In this document: in pieces, positions 32,171 to 41,166 of the stretch
How positions within the stretch are numbered: position 1 is the first letter of the stretch
How the letters are laid out: each line of letters starts with the position of its first letter
Source of the DNA: Nocardiopsis alborubida
Lineage (GTDB): Bacteria > Actinomycetota > Actinomycetes > Streptosporangiales > Streptosporangiaceae
Assembly: GCF_012396365.1 (NCBI RefSeq)
Contig: NZ_JAAXPG010000019.1
Coordinates: forward strand, 1-64,000
DNA: 64,000 nt
Reading direction: 5' to 3'
Notes under the pieces: generated by a model
Seen by the model: the letters and a program-made list of their open reading frames with translations, nothing else
Database searches by the model: none
Told to the model about the DNA's origin: nothing
Made by a program: the position numbers and the translations under genes

Positions 32171-32410
32171 TCAGACCGAGGTGGGCGTGCGGCCCGAGGA
32201 GGGGGCGGCCGGGTGCTCCCCGTCGCGGAAGCGCAGCCCCACCACGAGGCTCCCGGTACGGGAGAGGGGGGTGCCCTCGTCGTCCCTGCGCAGGGAGCGG
32301 TAGGTGCCCCGGCGGTCCTGTCGGCGGATGCCGATGGAGACGGCGAGGAAGAACCCCGCGGCCAGGCCCAGGAGTACGACTCCGACAAGGGCGATAACGA
32401 TGTGGATCAT
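32171..32410 (-). CDS. small single-pass membrane protein, unknown
   Basis: 79 aa from ATG 32410 with a strong SD (GAGGAGAA five bases upstream), which makes this frame credible although I recognise no family. Residues 3-27 (HIVIALVGVVLLGLAAGFFL, then AVSIGI) form one membrane helix; the rest is a basic cytoplasmic tail (RRQDRRGTYRSLRRDDEG). Divergent from the first GntR regulator with 313 bases between, so it may be a target of that regulator. No signal-peptide cleavage motif is seen. Confidence 0.7.
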   Translation of the reverse strand: MIHIVIALVGVVLLGLAAGFFLAVSIGIRRQDRRGTYRSLRRDDEGTPLSRTGSLVVGLRFRDGEHPAAPSSGRTPTSV

Positions 32411-32723
32411 GGTGTTCTCCTCGGGGGAAGTCCCTATCTGTGTCCTGCGTGCCCTCCTCCGTGGAGGGGGGACGCCGAGCGGTGTCTCACCGTCGTGTCT
32501 TCCTTTGCGGTGCCGCGGGGGTCAGGCGCCTGGGTCGAAGGGGTGGGGGGACCGGCGATTCTCGTCCTCGGGAGTGTCCTTCCGGCGGTGACGTCGTGTA
32601 CTGAGGGTGGCCTTCATTTAAGATGGGTCCATGTTGACCGGATGGACCTGATCTCCTGGTGTTCCGATCATCTTGTTGGTACAAGCTAGGTTGTTGGTCT
32701 CATACCCCGGCTAGGACTGATAT
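32411..32723. promoter_or_regulatory. divergent control region with a CTTGT-N4-ACAAG operator
   Basis: 313 bases, relatively AT-rich toward the right end. CTTGTTGGTACAAG (32672-32685) is a 5+4+5 palindrome about 40 bases before the first GntR start, followed by two further TTGTTGG/TTGGTCT direct motifs. GntR/HutC-type regulators recognise such TGGT-containing dyads, so this is probably an autoregulatory operator. Confidence 0.5.
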
Positions 32724-33449
32724 ATGCGGGCCGAAAGCAGATATCGACAGATCGCCCGGACCCTGCGGCGCGAGATCCAGGAGCGCTCCCTGCCCCGGGG
32801 CGGACAGCTGCCGTCGGAGAAGCAGCTGGAGGAGCGCTTCGAGGCGTCCCGCAACACGATCCGGCTGGCCCTGGGCATGCTGCGCAACCAGGGACTGATC
32901 GTCAGCCGCCCCGGACGCGGGCACTACGTCCAGGACGTCGTCCCCGAGACCTTCCACGCCAACCGCGGCGGCCCCGAGGGCCTCAACGAGTCCGGTATGA
33001 CCGGGCAGGTCCTGGAGGAGCTCCAGCTCCTCAGCGCCACCCCCGACATCGCCAGCCGCCTGCGCGTCCCCGAGGGCGACATGACGGTCGTCCGCCGGAT
33101 GTACCGGTTCTCCGGGGAGGTCTCGGCCTCCGTCAGCACCGCCTACTACCCCATGGACCTCGTCGAGGGCACCCCGCTCATGCTGCCCGAGGACGTGGAG
33201 AGCGCCCTGGCGGTGCTGGCCGAGTACGGGCAGCGCCAGGCCGGGTTCGTCGACGAGCTGGAGACCCGCATGCCCAGCCCGCAGGAGGCGGGCCAGCTCG
33301 AACTCCCGCCCGGGGTCCCGGTGCTGACCGTCCACCGGACCGACCTGTCCGAGGAGCGCCCCATCCGGATCGTGCACACCGTCTACGCGGGGCACAGTAT
33401 CCGTTACCAGTACGAACACGGCAATATGAACGCCTACCGCCGGGACTGA
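32724..33449 (+). CDS. GntR family regulator (HutC/UTRA type)
   Basis: 241 aa from ATG 32724 (AGGA eight bases upstream). The winged helix-turn-helix occupies residues ~1-75 (YRQIARTLRREIQERSLPRG, LPSEKQLEERFEASRNTIRL, LIVSRPGRGHYV), and the remainder is a UTRA-type ligand domain (VVRRMYRFSGEVSASVSTAY, PPGVPVLTVHRTDLSEERPI). It binds DNA as a dimer and senses a small molecule, unknown here. The next gene, nine bases away, is a second GntR/UTRA regulator, so they form one transcript. No transporter or catabolic gene is nearby to suggest a substrate. Confidence 0.9.
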   Translation: MRAESRYRQIARTLRREIQERSLPRGGQLPSEKQLEERFEASRNTIRLALGMLRNQGLIVSRPGRGHYVQDVVPETFHANRGGPEGLNESGMTGQVLEELQLLSATPDIASRLRVPEGDMTVVRRMYRFSGEVSASVSTAYYPMDLVEGTPLMLPEDVESALAVLAEYGQRQAGFVDELETRMPSPQEAGQLELPPGVPVLTVHRTDLSEERPIRIVHTVYAGHSIRYQYEHGNMNAYRRD

Positions 33450-33457
33450 GCACACGC

Positions 33458-34270
33458 ATGAGCACGTCGAGGAAGACGGTCGTCGCCGACCACCTGCGCG
33501 AGGCGCTGGCCAGGGGCGACTACAAGCCGGGTGAGCGGCTGCCGGGGGAGGAGGAGATCGCCGAGCAGCTCGACGTCTCCCGCGCCACCGCCCGTCTGGG
33601 CATGCGCATCCTCCAGGACGAGGGGCGCGTCGCCATCCAGCCCGGTCGGGGCGCCTTCGTCGCCGACCACCGGCCCATCGTCCACCTGGCCACTCCCGTC
33701 ACGGGCGGCGGCGACTCCGAGCGCTTCGAGGCGGGCTACCAGCCCCATCTGCGCGAGGCCGGATACGACCAGGTCCAGGAGAAGATCAAGGTCAGCCTGG
33801 ACACCATGCGGCCCAAGGTGGCCAAGCGGCTGCGCAGCGACGGAGCCGAGAGCGGCCCGCACGGGGACCTGGTCGTCATCCGCGCCTCCGACCGGTTCGT
33901 CGACGGCGGTCTGTGGCAGTCCCAGGTCACCTACTTCCCGTACGGCATCGCCAGCAACACCCCGCTCATGTCCCCCGAACGACTGGAGGAGGGCGTCACC
34001 GCCGTCCTGCGGTCGCTGGGGTACCGGGAGGAGTGGAACTGGGACATCGTCGGCGCCCGGATGCCCTCCCAGGACGAGGCGGACTCCTTCGGACTGGGGC
34101 CGGGCATCCCGCTGCTGGTTCAGGAGCGGGTGGTCTACGAGGGCATGCGCCCGCTGCGGTTCACCGAGACGGTCATGCCCGCCAACCGGCACCAGTTGCT
34201 CTACTCCGGCGGCGGCGCCCCGGAGGAGCTGCTGGTACTGGCCTCGGACGTCAGCATCTTCGAGCGCTGA
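33458..34270 (+). CDS. GntR family regulator (HutC/UTRA type), second copy
   Basis: 270 aa from ATG 33458, nine bases after the first regulator. N-terminal wHTH (VVADHLREALARGDYKPGER, LPGEEEIAEQLDVSRATARL, VAIQPGRGAFVADH) and a UTRA-like domain (WQSQVTYFPYGIASNTPLMS, GPGIPLLVQERVVYEGMRPL). The protein is a distant paralogue of its neighbour, not a recent duplicate: only the fold motifs are shared. The pair may form heterodimers or act in series on the operator at 32672. Regulators of this type are abundant in Nocardiopsis-like genomes and often lack a linked target. Confidence 0.9.
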   Translation: MSTSRKTVVADHLREALARGDYKPGERLPGEEEIAEQLDVSRATARLGMRILQDEGRVAIQPGRGAFVADHRPIVHLATPVTGGGDSERFEAGYQPHLREAGYDQVQEKIKVSLDTMRPKVAKRLRSDGAESGPHGDLVVIRASDRFVDGGLWQSQVTYFPYGIASNTPLMSPERLEEGVTAVLRSLGYREEWNWDIVGARMPSQDEADSFGLGPGIPLLVQERVVYEGMRPLRFTETVMPANRHQLLYSGGGAPEELLVLASDVSIFER

Positions 34271-34352
34271 CCCGCTGACCCGCTGGTCCGCTGGCGGCCC
34301 GCGCGGAGCCCGAAGCCGACCGCGTCGACCCTCCGGCCCGCCCCTACCCGGA

Positions 34353-35603
34353 TCAGCGCTGATGGTAGCGGTCCACCACCAGCGGCCCCAGCTCCTCGGC
34401 TCCGGCGTGCACCACCCGCGCCCCGCGCCGCCGCTCCACCAGCTCCTGGAAGGCGCGCAGCCGCGGGTCGTCCGCCAGCAGGAAGAAGGTCACCTCCGCG
34501 CCCTCGCGCAGTACGGCGTCCAGTTCGGCGAAGGTCAGCTCCACCGTGCGGGGCGCCGGAGGCCAGGAGAACCGGGTGTCGCCGTCCTCGCCCAGGTGCG
34601 CGGTGGGCTCGCCGTCGGTGACGACCAGCACCTGCGGGCGCAGGCCTCCGTTGCGCCGCAGGTGGGCGCGGGCCAGCCTCAGCGCGTGGTGCAGGTTCGT
34701 CCCGGGGACGCGGCGCCAGTCGTGCGCGACCAGCGCGGCGGGGGTGAGCTCGCGCGCCCGCTCACCGAAGCCGACCAGGTGCAGCCGGTCCTGCGGGCGG
34801 CGCGTGGACACCAGTGTGTGCAGGGCCAGCGCGGTCCGGATGGCGGCCTCGTGCAGCGACCGGGTCACCATCGAGTGGGACAGGTCCACCAGCAGGGACA
34901 CGGCGGCGGCCTCCGAGGGCTCCGAACCGACCACCCGCACGTCCTCGGCCCGCAGCGCCACGCCGCGCTCTCCGGGGCGGGCCCGGCGCAGGGCCGCCTC
35001 GCGTACGGTCGCGACCGCGTCCAACGGCCGGTCGCCGTCCTCGTCGCGGGGCAGGGGGAGGCCCGTGGGCTCCCCGCCGGGCGCGGTGCCGCCCCGGTGC
35101 GCGCCGCCGCGCCCGCCGTGCCCGCGCCGGGAGGCCTCCACCTCGCGCAGCGCCACCTCGCCCAGGCGGCGCAGTTCGCGCGGGCTCAGACCGTGGTCGG
35201 CCCGGTCCAGGCGGTCCAGGGCCTGCCCGGCCTCCCCGCCCAGCAGGGTCAGCAGACGGCCCAGGGCGGTGACGTCGGCCTCGCCGAGGGCCGCGCGGTC
35301 GCCGTCGGCGTACCGGGACAGGACCTTCTCCAGGGCGGACAGCCGCCGCCGGTCCTCCTCGGCCAGAACGCCAGGACCGGTCGCGTGACTCGCCCCCAGG
35401 GGCTCCGAGTCGGACGCCGAACCCTCCGGGCCGGTCGCGGAACCCGCCTCCGGCTCCTTCGAGGAGGCGGCGGAACCCGTCTCCAGGGCCGAGGTGACCA
35501 GCACCAGCAGTTCACGCGCCGCCGCCACGGCCTCCTCGGGCGGCGGGTCGGGCTCGGCCAGCGGGTCGGGGCCGCCCATGTACGCCCGGTACCGGAACCT
35601 CAC
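34353..35603 (-). CDS. VWA domain protein, partner of the MoxR-type AAA ATPase
   Basis: 416 aa from GTG 35603 (VRFRYRAYMGG), the start typical of this family. The N-terminal half is helical and variable; the C-terminal ~190 residues form a von Willebrand A domain with a complete MIDAS: DLSHS (about D240, S242, S244) after AAAVSLLV, the threonine in PGTNLHHALRLARAHL, and the aspartate in VLVVTDGEPTAHL. VWA proteins of this kind work with a hexameric AAA+ ATPase to insert metals or remodel protein complexes. The ATPase gene is 167 bases upstream on the same strand. Confidence 0.88.
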   Translation of the reverse strand: MRFRYRAYMGGPDPLAEPDPPPEEAVAAARELLVLVTSALETGSAASSKEPEAGSATGPEGSASDSEPLGASHATGPGVLAEEDRRRLSALEKVLSRYADGDRAALGEADVTALGRLLTLLGGEAGQALDRLDRADHGLSPRELRRLGEVALREVEASRRGHGGRGGAHRGGTAPGGEPTGLPLPRDEDGDRPLDAVATVREAALRRARPGERGVALRAEDVRVVGSEPSEAAAVSLLVDLSHSMVTRSLHEAAIRTALALHTLVSTRRPQDRLHLVGFGERARELTPAALVAHDWRRVPGTNLHHALRLARAHLRRNGGLRPQVLVVTDGEPTAHLGEDGDTRFSWPPAPRTVELTFAELDAVLREGAEVTFFLLADDPRLRAFQELVERRRGARVVHAGAEELGPLVVDRYHQR

Positions 35604-35770
35604 AGGCGTCCGCCTCCTTCTCGCCTCGCACACACACCGCTCGCCTCGCACACACGCACCGGCTACCTTCCCGATTCGGGAACCGGCAGTCCTGTCCGGG
35701 CGCGCCGACCACCGAGCCCGCCCTGTCCACGGCGGGGACCCGGTACGCGGGCTTCCCCGGAGAGCACCGC

Positions 35771-37204
35771 CTAGAAGCGGTAGACCCCTCCGTCGGGAAG
35801 CGCGTCCTTGGACAGGCGGCGCTCCAGGTACAGGCCCTCCAGCGCGAACTCCACCACCGCGGCGGCCAATCCCGGGGTCGGCGGGTCGCCCTCGTCATCG
35901 GGGGCCGCGTGCCCGATCATCGCCGCGAGCCCAGGCACCGTGCCCACCCGCCGCAGCAGCTCGGCGGCGCCCACCAGGTCCCCGGTCTCCACCGTGCCGC
36001 CGCCCGAGAAGCGGTCAGCGAGTCCGGACAGGTCCGCCGTTCCCAGGCGTTCGCGGAACACCTCCGCCACCGCCCGGCGCAGCAGCGCGTGCAGGACCTC
36101 CGCCTCGCGGCCCTCGGAGCCCATCTCGAACTCGACCTTGCCGAGCAGCGGCTCCACCGCGGCGGGCAGGTCGCACACCCGGGCAACCGGGACCTCCTCG
36201 CCGGTCAGGGCCGCCCGGCGCAGCGCCGACGCCGCCACCGTCTCGGCCGCCGACACCGAGAAGCGCACCGACACCCCCGAGCGGGCGTCCACCTTCTTGG
36301 AGGCGCGGACCAGCCGGGTGAAGCGCGCCACGGCCTCCAGCAGGTGCGAGGGCACCGTCGTGCCCTCGGGCAGAGCCGCCTCCTGGCGGACGAGCGCCAG
36401 CTCGTCCGCCAGGGTCAACGGGTAGTGGGTGCGCACCTGCGCGCCGAAGCGGTCCTTGAGCGGGGTGACGATCCGCCCCCGGCTCGTGTAGTCCTCCGGG
36501 TTCGCGCTCGCCACCAGCAGCAGGTCCAGCGGCAGCCGCAGGCTGTAGCCGCGCACCTGGAGGTCGCGCTCCTCCAGCACGTTGAACAGCGCCACCTGGG
36601 CGCGTGCGGGCAGGTCGGGCAGCTCGTTGACGCAGAACACGCCCCGGTTGGCCCGCGGCACCAGGCCGTAGTGGATGGTCTCGGGGTCACCGAGGGAGCG
36701 TCCCTGCGCCAGCCGCGCCGGGTCCACGTCGCCGACCAGCTCGCCCACCCCGGTGTCGGGCGTGCCCAGCTTCTCGCCGTAGCGCTCCCCGCGGTGCCGC
36801 CACACGACCGGCAGGCCGTCACCCTCCTCCGCCGAACGGCGTACGCAGGCCGGGCAGACCGGCGCGTAGGGGTGGTCGTTGACCGGGCACCCGGCCACCG
36901 CCGGCGACCACTCGTCCAGCAGGGTCGCCAGGGTGCGGATCAGCCGGGTCTTGCCCTGTCCGCGCTCTCCCAGCAGGACGATGTCGTGCCCGGCCAGCAG
37001 GGCCCGCTCCACCTGCGGCAGCACGGTGGCGTCGAACCCGTGCACCCCGGGGAACCGGGGCCGTCCCGAGCCCATCCGCCGCAGCAGGTTCTCGCGCACC
37101 TCGGCGGCGACCGGCCGGTGGACGTGCCCGGACTCGCGCAGGTCCGCGCGGGTGCGCGGGAGCGGGGGCGGAACGGGGAAGGGGGGTTCGGGAAGGGCGC
37201 TCAC
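35771..37204 (-). CDS. MoxR/magnesium-chelatase-type AAA+ ATPase
   Basis: 477 aa from ATG 37204. The AAA+ core resembles the I subunit of magnesium chelatase: Walker A LLGERGQGKTRLIRTLATLL (about 77-90), a cysteine-rich insert CPVNDHPYAPVCPAC (about 105-119) that may bind zinc, NRGVFCVNELPDLPARAQVA (Walker B region with Asn-Glu), VRGYSLRLPLDLLLVASANP (sensor 1) and PLKDRFGAQVRTHYPL. With the downstream VWA protein it forms an ATPase-VWA pair of unknown client. There are no bacteriochlorophyll or cobalamin genes here, so metal chelation is not supported. Divergent from the FIST gene. Confidence 0.88.
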   Translation of the reverse strand: MSALPEPPFPVPPPLPRTRADLRESGHVHRPVAAEVRENLLRRMGSGRPRFPGVHGFDATVLPQVERALLAGHDIVLLGERGQGKTRLIRTLATLLDEWSPAVAGCPVNDHPYAPVCPACVRRSAEEGDGLPVVWRHRGERYGEKLGTPDTGVGELVGDVDPARLAQGRSLGDPETIHYGLVPRANRGVFCVNELPDLPARAQVALFNVLEERDLQVRGYSLRLPLDLLLVASANPEDYTSRGRIVTPLKDRFGAQVRTHYPLTLADELALVRQEAALPEGTTVPSHLLEAVARFTRLVRASKKVDARSGVSVRFSVSAAETVAASALRRAALTGEEVPVARVCDLPAAVEPLLGKVEFEMGSEGREAEVLHALLRRAVAEVFRERLGTADLSGLADRFSGGGTVETGDLVGAAELLRRVGTVPGLAAMIGHAAPDDEGDPPTPGLAAAVVEFALEGLYLERRLSKDALPDGGVYRF

Positions 37205-37446
37205 CCCACGAACCTATCCACAGCCGTCAAGGAGCGCCTGGTTTCCGGGATTGGCGTGCTGTTTCCTGGATACAAGGGGGCCCAGGGGCTCCGGCCGCAT
37301 CGTGCTGCCCGCACACCGCGCCGCTGCCGGAGTCCGTGTTCGTTCACCGGAAAACCTCCTGTTCGACGCCGAGGTGGAAGAATGGGACGTGACGGTGGAG
37401 TCCTGTGTCCGGCCGCGACGGCCGGCGAAACCGGGGGTGGCAGCTG

Positions 37447-38598
37447 GTGGCACGGTTCGGCGATGCACTGACGACGGGGGCGGACCTCGTGAACGCGGCC
37501 GAGCGCGCCGTACTGAGCGCCCTGGAACAGGTGGACGGGCCCACCGACCTGGTGTGCTTCTTCGTCTGCGGCGCCGATCCCGAGGAGGTCACCCTCGCGG
37601 GCAAGCGCGTCATGGAGCTGGCGGGCGACGCGGCCACCCTCGGATGCAGTTCCACCGGGGTCATCGGCGGCGGCCGCAGTGTCGAGGGCCAGGGCTCGGT
37701 CAGCGTGTGGTGCGCCGGACTGCCGGGCGTGGAGATCACCCCGTTCCGGCTGGACACCGTGGTCGAGGACGACCACCTGGCCGTCATCGGCATGCAGGAG
37801 CCCGGTCCCCGCGACAGCGTGGCCATCCTGCTCACCAACCCCTACGAGTTCCCCACCCAGGCCTTCGTCCGCGAATCCACCGAGGCCCTCGGCGGCCTGC
37901 CCCTCGTCGGCGGCATGGCCGACGGCATGCGCGGCGAGGAGTCCGTGCGGCTCTTCTGCGACGGCGAGGTGGCCGAGCACGGCGCCATCGGCGTCCTCGT
38001 CGGCGGAGAGAACGTCCTCGGCACCGTCGTGAGCCAGGGCTGCCGCCCCATCGGCTCGCCCATGACCGTCACCAAGGCCGAGGGCAACCTCCTGCTCGAA
38101 CTCGCGGGCACCAACGCCTACGAGAAGCTGGAGGAGCTGGTCGAGTCCCTCTCCGAGGAGGACCGCGAGCTCGCCGAGCACGGCCTGCACATCGGCATCG
38201 CCATGGACGAGTACGTCGACCGCCACGAACAGGGCGACTTCCTCGTCCGCACCCTGGCCGGAGCCGACCCCGAGCTCGGCGCCCTCACCATCGACGACAT
38301 GGTCGAGGTCGGCCAGACCGTCCGCTTCCAGGTCCGCGACGCCGGTACCGCCGACGAGGACCTGGCCCGCCGCCTCAGCGACTTCGGTGCCGAGCACCCC
38401 GTCGGCGCCGGTCTGCTCTTCTCCTGCAACGGCCGCGGGTCCTCGCTCTTCCCGCAGTCCGACCACGACGTCCTGGCCGTCCACCGCGTCCTCGGCGTCG
38501 ACGCCGTCGCCGGGTTCTTCGCCGCGGGGGAGATCGGACCGGTCGGCGGGGTCAACCACGTGCACGGGTTCACCGCCTGCCTGCTGGCCTTCGCCTAG
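37447..38598 (+). CDS. FIST N- and C-domain protein
   Basis: 383 aa from GTG 37447, chosen because family members start VARFGDAL-like; GTG 37405 has a better SD (GGTGGAG) and adds 14 residues. FIST N domain: DLVCFFVCGADPEEVTLAGK, LGCSSTGVIGGGRSVEGQGS, PLVGGMADGMRGEESVRLFC; FIST C domain: GVLVGGENVLGTVVSQGCRP, GLLFSCNGRGSSLF, VAGFFAAGEIGPVGGVNHVH. These are sensory domains thought to bind amino acids or other small ligands and are usually linked to signalling proteins. No kinase or cyclase is fused here. It is divergent from the AAA/VWA pair, a possible functional link. Confidence 0.85.
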   Translation: MARFGDALTTGADLVNAAERAVLSALEQVDGPTDLVCFFVCGADPEEVTLAGKRVMELAGDAATLGCSSTGVIGGGRSVEGQGSVSVWCAGLPGVEITPFRLDTVVEDDHLAVIGMQEPGPRDSVAILLTNPYEFPTQAFVRESTEALGGLPLVGGMADGMRGEESVRLFCDGEVAEHGAIGVLVGGENVLGTVVSQGCRPIGSPMTVTKAEGNLLLELAGTNAYEKLEELVESLSEEDRELAEHGLHIGIAMDEYVDRHEQGDFLVRTLAGADPELGALTIDDMVEVGQTVRFQVRDAGTADEDLARRLSDFGAEHPVGAGLLFSCNGRGSSLFPQSDHDVLAVHRVLGVDAVAGFFAAGEIGPVGGVNHVHGFTACLLAFA

Positions 38599-38607
38599 AA
38601 CGCCGTT

Positions 38608-38637
38608 CCCCGCACCCGTCACGGGGCGGGTGCGGGG
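38608..38637 (+). terminator. terminator after the FIST gene
   Basis: CCCCGCACCCG / CGGGTGCGGGG perfect 11-bp stem with an 8-nt loop, ten bases after the stop. Confidence 0.8.
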
Positions 38638-38821
38638 CCTGCCGGGTCCGTGTCCGCCGGGGCCGGGCCGCGCCTGCCTCCGGAGCAGGCTCCACCGTCT
38701 TCCCGAGTCGGACTTTTGCCGCCATAACACCGACACCCGACACGAGCTGCTTGAGTGCGTTCGCGCCAGATCGCTTACTGGGAGTGTCCATGTGTGACTC
38801 CACGTGTTTGGCAGGGCGGGT

Positions 38822-40123
38822 ATGTCCCACACAAGGCGCGAGCGCGCCACCAGCACCGCGAAGACCCTGGCGTCCCTGGGCGCTCTCGTCCTCCTCACGC
38901 CCCTGACCCCGGCCCCGGCGCTCGCGGAGGACGGTTGGCTGCGACAGGAGCCGGGCTCCGCCGACCGGATCGGCCTGGTCCTGGAGTCCGGAACGCTGCG
39001 CCTGGACGGCGACGCGGACCACGGGCCCGGCATCGTGGCCCGGTGGGAGGCGGCGCCCCGGCGCAGCGGCCTGGCGGTCTTCCCCCCGCAGCCGCTGGAC
39101 GTCCCGGTCGACACCGTGGACGTGCGGGTGCGGACGGACGGTGGCCCCGGGGAGGTGGACACCGAACTGCGCGGCGGCCGGACCGGCGGGGCGTGGACCG
39201 AGTGGCACCCCGTCGGGGGCGGGCGGGTGACGCTGCCGCACGAGGTCGCGCGGGTGCAGCTGCGGGTGCGGGTCAGCGGGGAGGAGACCGGACTCACGGA
39301 CCTGCGGATCCGCCCTCTGGAGGAGGGAGAGCCGCCGCGGGACGGCGGTGCCGGAGAGCCCGACGACCACGTCGACCACGCCGAACCGTTCTCGGCCATC
39401 CTCTTCGCCACCCGTATCGGCCTGGTCGGCGACACCACCGCCAACGGTCACAGGATCCGCGAGAACGACCACTTCGCCGCCCTGCCCTCGCGCCGGGGCC
39501 TGGCGGCCCGGGGCGGTGGCGAGTACACCGTCCGGGTGTGCACCACCGGCGCTCTGGGCCCCGAGGGGCGGGGCGACACCGAGAACCACCGGTCGCGCTG
39601 CGCCTACCTGCCGGTGTGGGACGTGGGGCCCTGGAACACCAGGGACGACCACTGGAACGCCGAACGCGAGTCCTGGCCCGACCTGGCACGCGGGCGCCCG
39701 CAGGCGCAGGCGGCCTACACACTGGGGCACAACGGCGGTCTCGACGGGTTCGGGCGCAGGGTGCGCAACCCGGCGGGCATCGACCTGGCGGACGGAGCGT
39801 TCCGGCAGGGGCTGGAACTGCCCACCAACGGATGGGTGCGGGTCGACTACCTGTGGACCGGCGAGTACCGGAGGCGTGCGCGGATCACCGCGGCCGACCA
39901 GCGGCACCCCGTGGTCGTGCGAGGGGGACCGGGGCTGGAGTACGAGCCGGTGGGCCTGGCCGCGCACAGCGCCGACGTCGACGTGGCCTGCCAGGCCGCA
40001 GGCGACGTGACGGCGGGGACGTTCGGGACGAGTCCCGTCTGGTACCGGATCGGGGAGGGCGACTACGTCCCGGCCGTGTTCGCCGACGGAGGGACGGGCG
40101 CCCCGGCCTGCGCGGAACCGTGA
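38822..40123 (+). CDS. secreted protein of unknown function
   Basis: 433 aa from ATG 38822. A signal peptide is clear: a charged start, a hydrophobic core (TLASLGALVLLTPLTPA) and an ALA-E cleavage site near residue 36. The mature N-terminal ~130 residues look like a beta-rich binding domain. The middle carries RIGLVGDTTANGHRIRENDH with FAALPSRRGLA, and later VWDVGPWNTRDDHW and NPAGIDLADGAFRQGL, a pattern also known from actinomycete secreted hypotheticals and reminiscent of double-psi beta-barrel proteins (TTANG...NDH). The end (VWYRIGEGDYVPAVFADGG) is SH3-like. Cysteines (RVCTTG, SRCAY) may form a disulfide. I do not assign an activity. Confidence 0.7.
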   Translation: MSHTRRERATSTAKTLASLGALVLLTPLTPAPALAEDGWLRQEPGSADRIGLVLESGTLRLDGDADHGPGIVARWEAAPRRSGLAVFPPQPLDVPVDTVDVRVRTDGGPGEVDTELRGGRTGGAWTEWHPVGGGRVTLPHEVARVQLRVRVSGEETGLTDLRIRPLEEGEPPRDGGAGEPDDHVDHAEPFSAILFATRIGLVGDTTANGHRIRENDHFAALPSRRGLAARGGGEYTVRVCTTGALGPEGRGDTENHRSRCAYLPVWDVGPWNTRDDHWNAERESWPDLARGRPQAQAAYTLGHNGGLDGFGRRVRNPAGIDLADGAFRQGLELPTNGWVRVDYLWTGEYRRRARITAADQRHPVVVRGGPGLEYEPVGLAAHSADVDVACQAAGDVTAGTFGTSPVWYRIGEGDYVPAVFADGGTGAPACAEP

Positions 40124-40274
40124 GGCGGGGGTGTGAGGCGCGGGACGGAGCGCCGGCGGTGTGCGGGCAGCACGGGACGGACGGGGTGGGGACCCCCTTT
40201 ACCACGCCAGGCCGCGGCGGACCCGTGCCGGAAGGGGGGAGTTCCCGTCTGCGGACAACCCGGTGGCGGGCGGC

Positions 40275-40928
40275 TCAGGTGCGGACGACCACGGTCCCGG
40301 CGACCCGGTCGTGCAGGGCGCGCCTCTCGTCGCCGAGCGCCGCCATGGACTCGGCCAGCGTGAAGATGTGGCCCACGACCGGCAGGGACTGCGGGAGGCC
40401 GAAGAAGGCGGAGCGGCCCATCGCCTGCCCCTGGCCGAGCCTGCCGCCGTCGGCGGCGCTGACCACCTTGATCCCGACCGCCATCTTGCCGAGCGTGCGC
40501 CCCCAGGTGACCAGGTACAGCCAGTCGTAGAAGAACAGCAGCAGACCCCACCCGAACACGAACAGCAGGGCCCACAGCGTGCCCTCGGCGTCGGTGGTCT
40601 GCCCGTTGCCGGTCAGGACCACCGTCACGATGGCCATGAGGACGAAGAACACGAGCGCGGCGATCACCACGAGGAGGTAGTCGATGACGCGGGCGGCAAG
40701 GCGGCGGCCGAACGTGGCCCTCTCCTGCGCCGGACCCGGCACCGGTCCCGGGAACGCGCCCTGCCCCGGCACACCGTGCCCCAGTCCTCCCTGCCCCGGC
40801 ACGCCCCAACCGGCGCCGGGAGGGGGAGCGCCCTGGCCGGGCACGGGGCCGCCGGGACCCCATCCCCCGCTCGGGGGCGGGTACGCACCGGGGCGGGGTT
40901 CCTGGGGATTCCAGTAGGGCGAGGACAT
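40275..40928 (-). CDS. RDD family membrane protein
   Basis: 217 aa from ATG 40928. A Pro/Gly-rich cytoplasmic N-terminus (about 70 residues, PPPSGGWGPGGPVPGQGAPP) is followed by the RDD domain: RRLAARVIDYLLVVIAALVF (R and D of the RDD signature), helices around VVLTGNGQTT..LWALLFVFGWGLLLFFYD, WGRTLGKMAVGIKVV, and ALHDRVAGTVVV at the end. RDD proteins are small three-helix membrane proteins; some act as Na+(Li+)/H+ antiporters, but most actinomycete members are uncharacterised. No SD is obvious. Confidence 0.88.
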   Translation of the reverse strand: MSSPYWNPQEPRPGAYPPPSGGWGPGGPVPGQGAPPPGAGWGVPGQGGLGHGVPGQGAFPGPVPGPAQERATFGRRLAARVIDYLLVVIAALVFFVLMAIVTVVLTGNGQTTDAEGTLWALLFVFGWGLLLFFYDWLYLVTWGRTLGKMAVGIKVVSAADGGRLGQGQAMGRSAFFGLPQSLPVVGHIFTLAESMAALGDERRALHDRVAGTVVVRT

Positions 40929-41166
40929 GTCGGCAGGGGATCCCTCGGTTCGTCGGATCGGCGGTCCGGGGAGGCCGCCGCGGGAGTGTGCTTCGAGATT
41001 ACGACGCGGGGGACCCTCCGCAGGATCCCTCGTCGGGATTCTGGTCCGGGCGCGGGCACGGAGGCGGCCAACGTCCGCCCCGAACACGGAAGGGGCGCCC
41101 CGGCGAGGGGCGCCCCCAAAGCGGCGGGGGCGGTCGGACACCGCCCCCGTGATCGCCGGACCGCTG

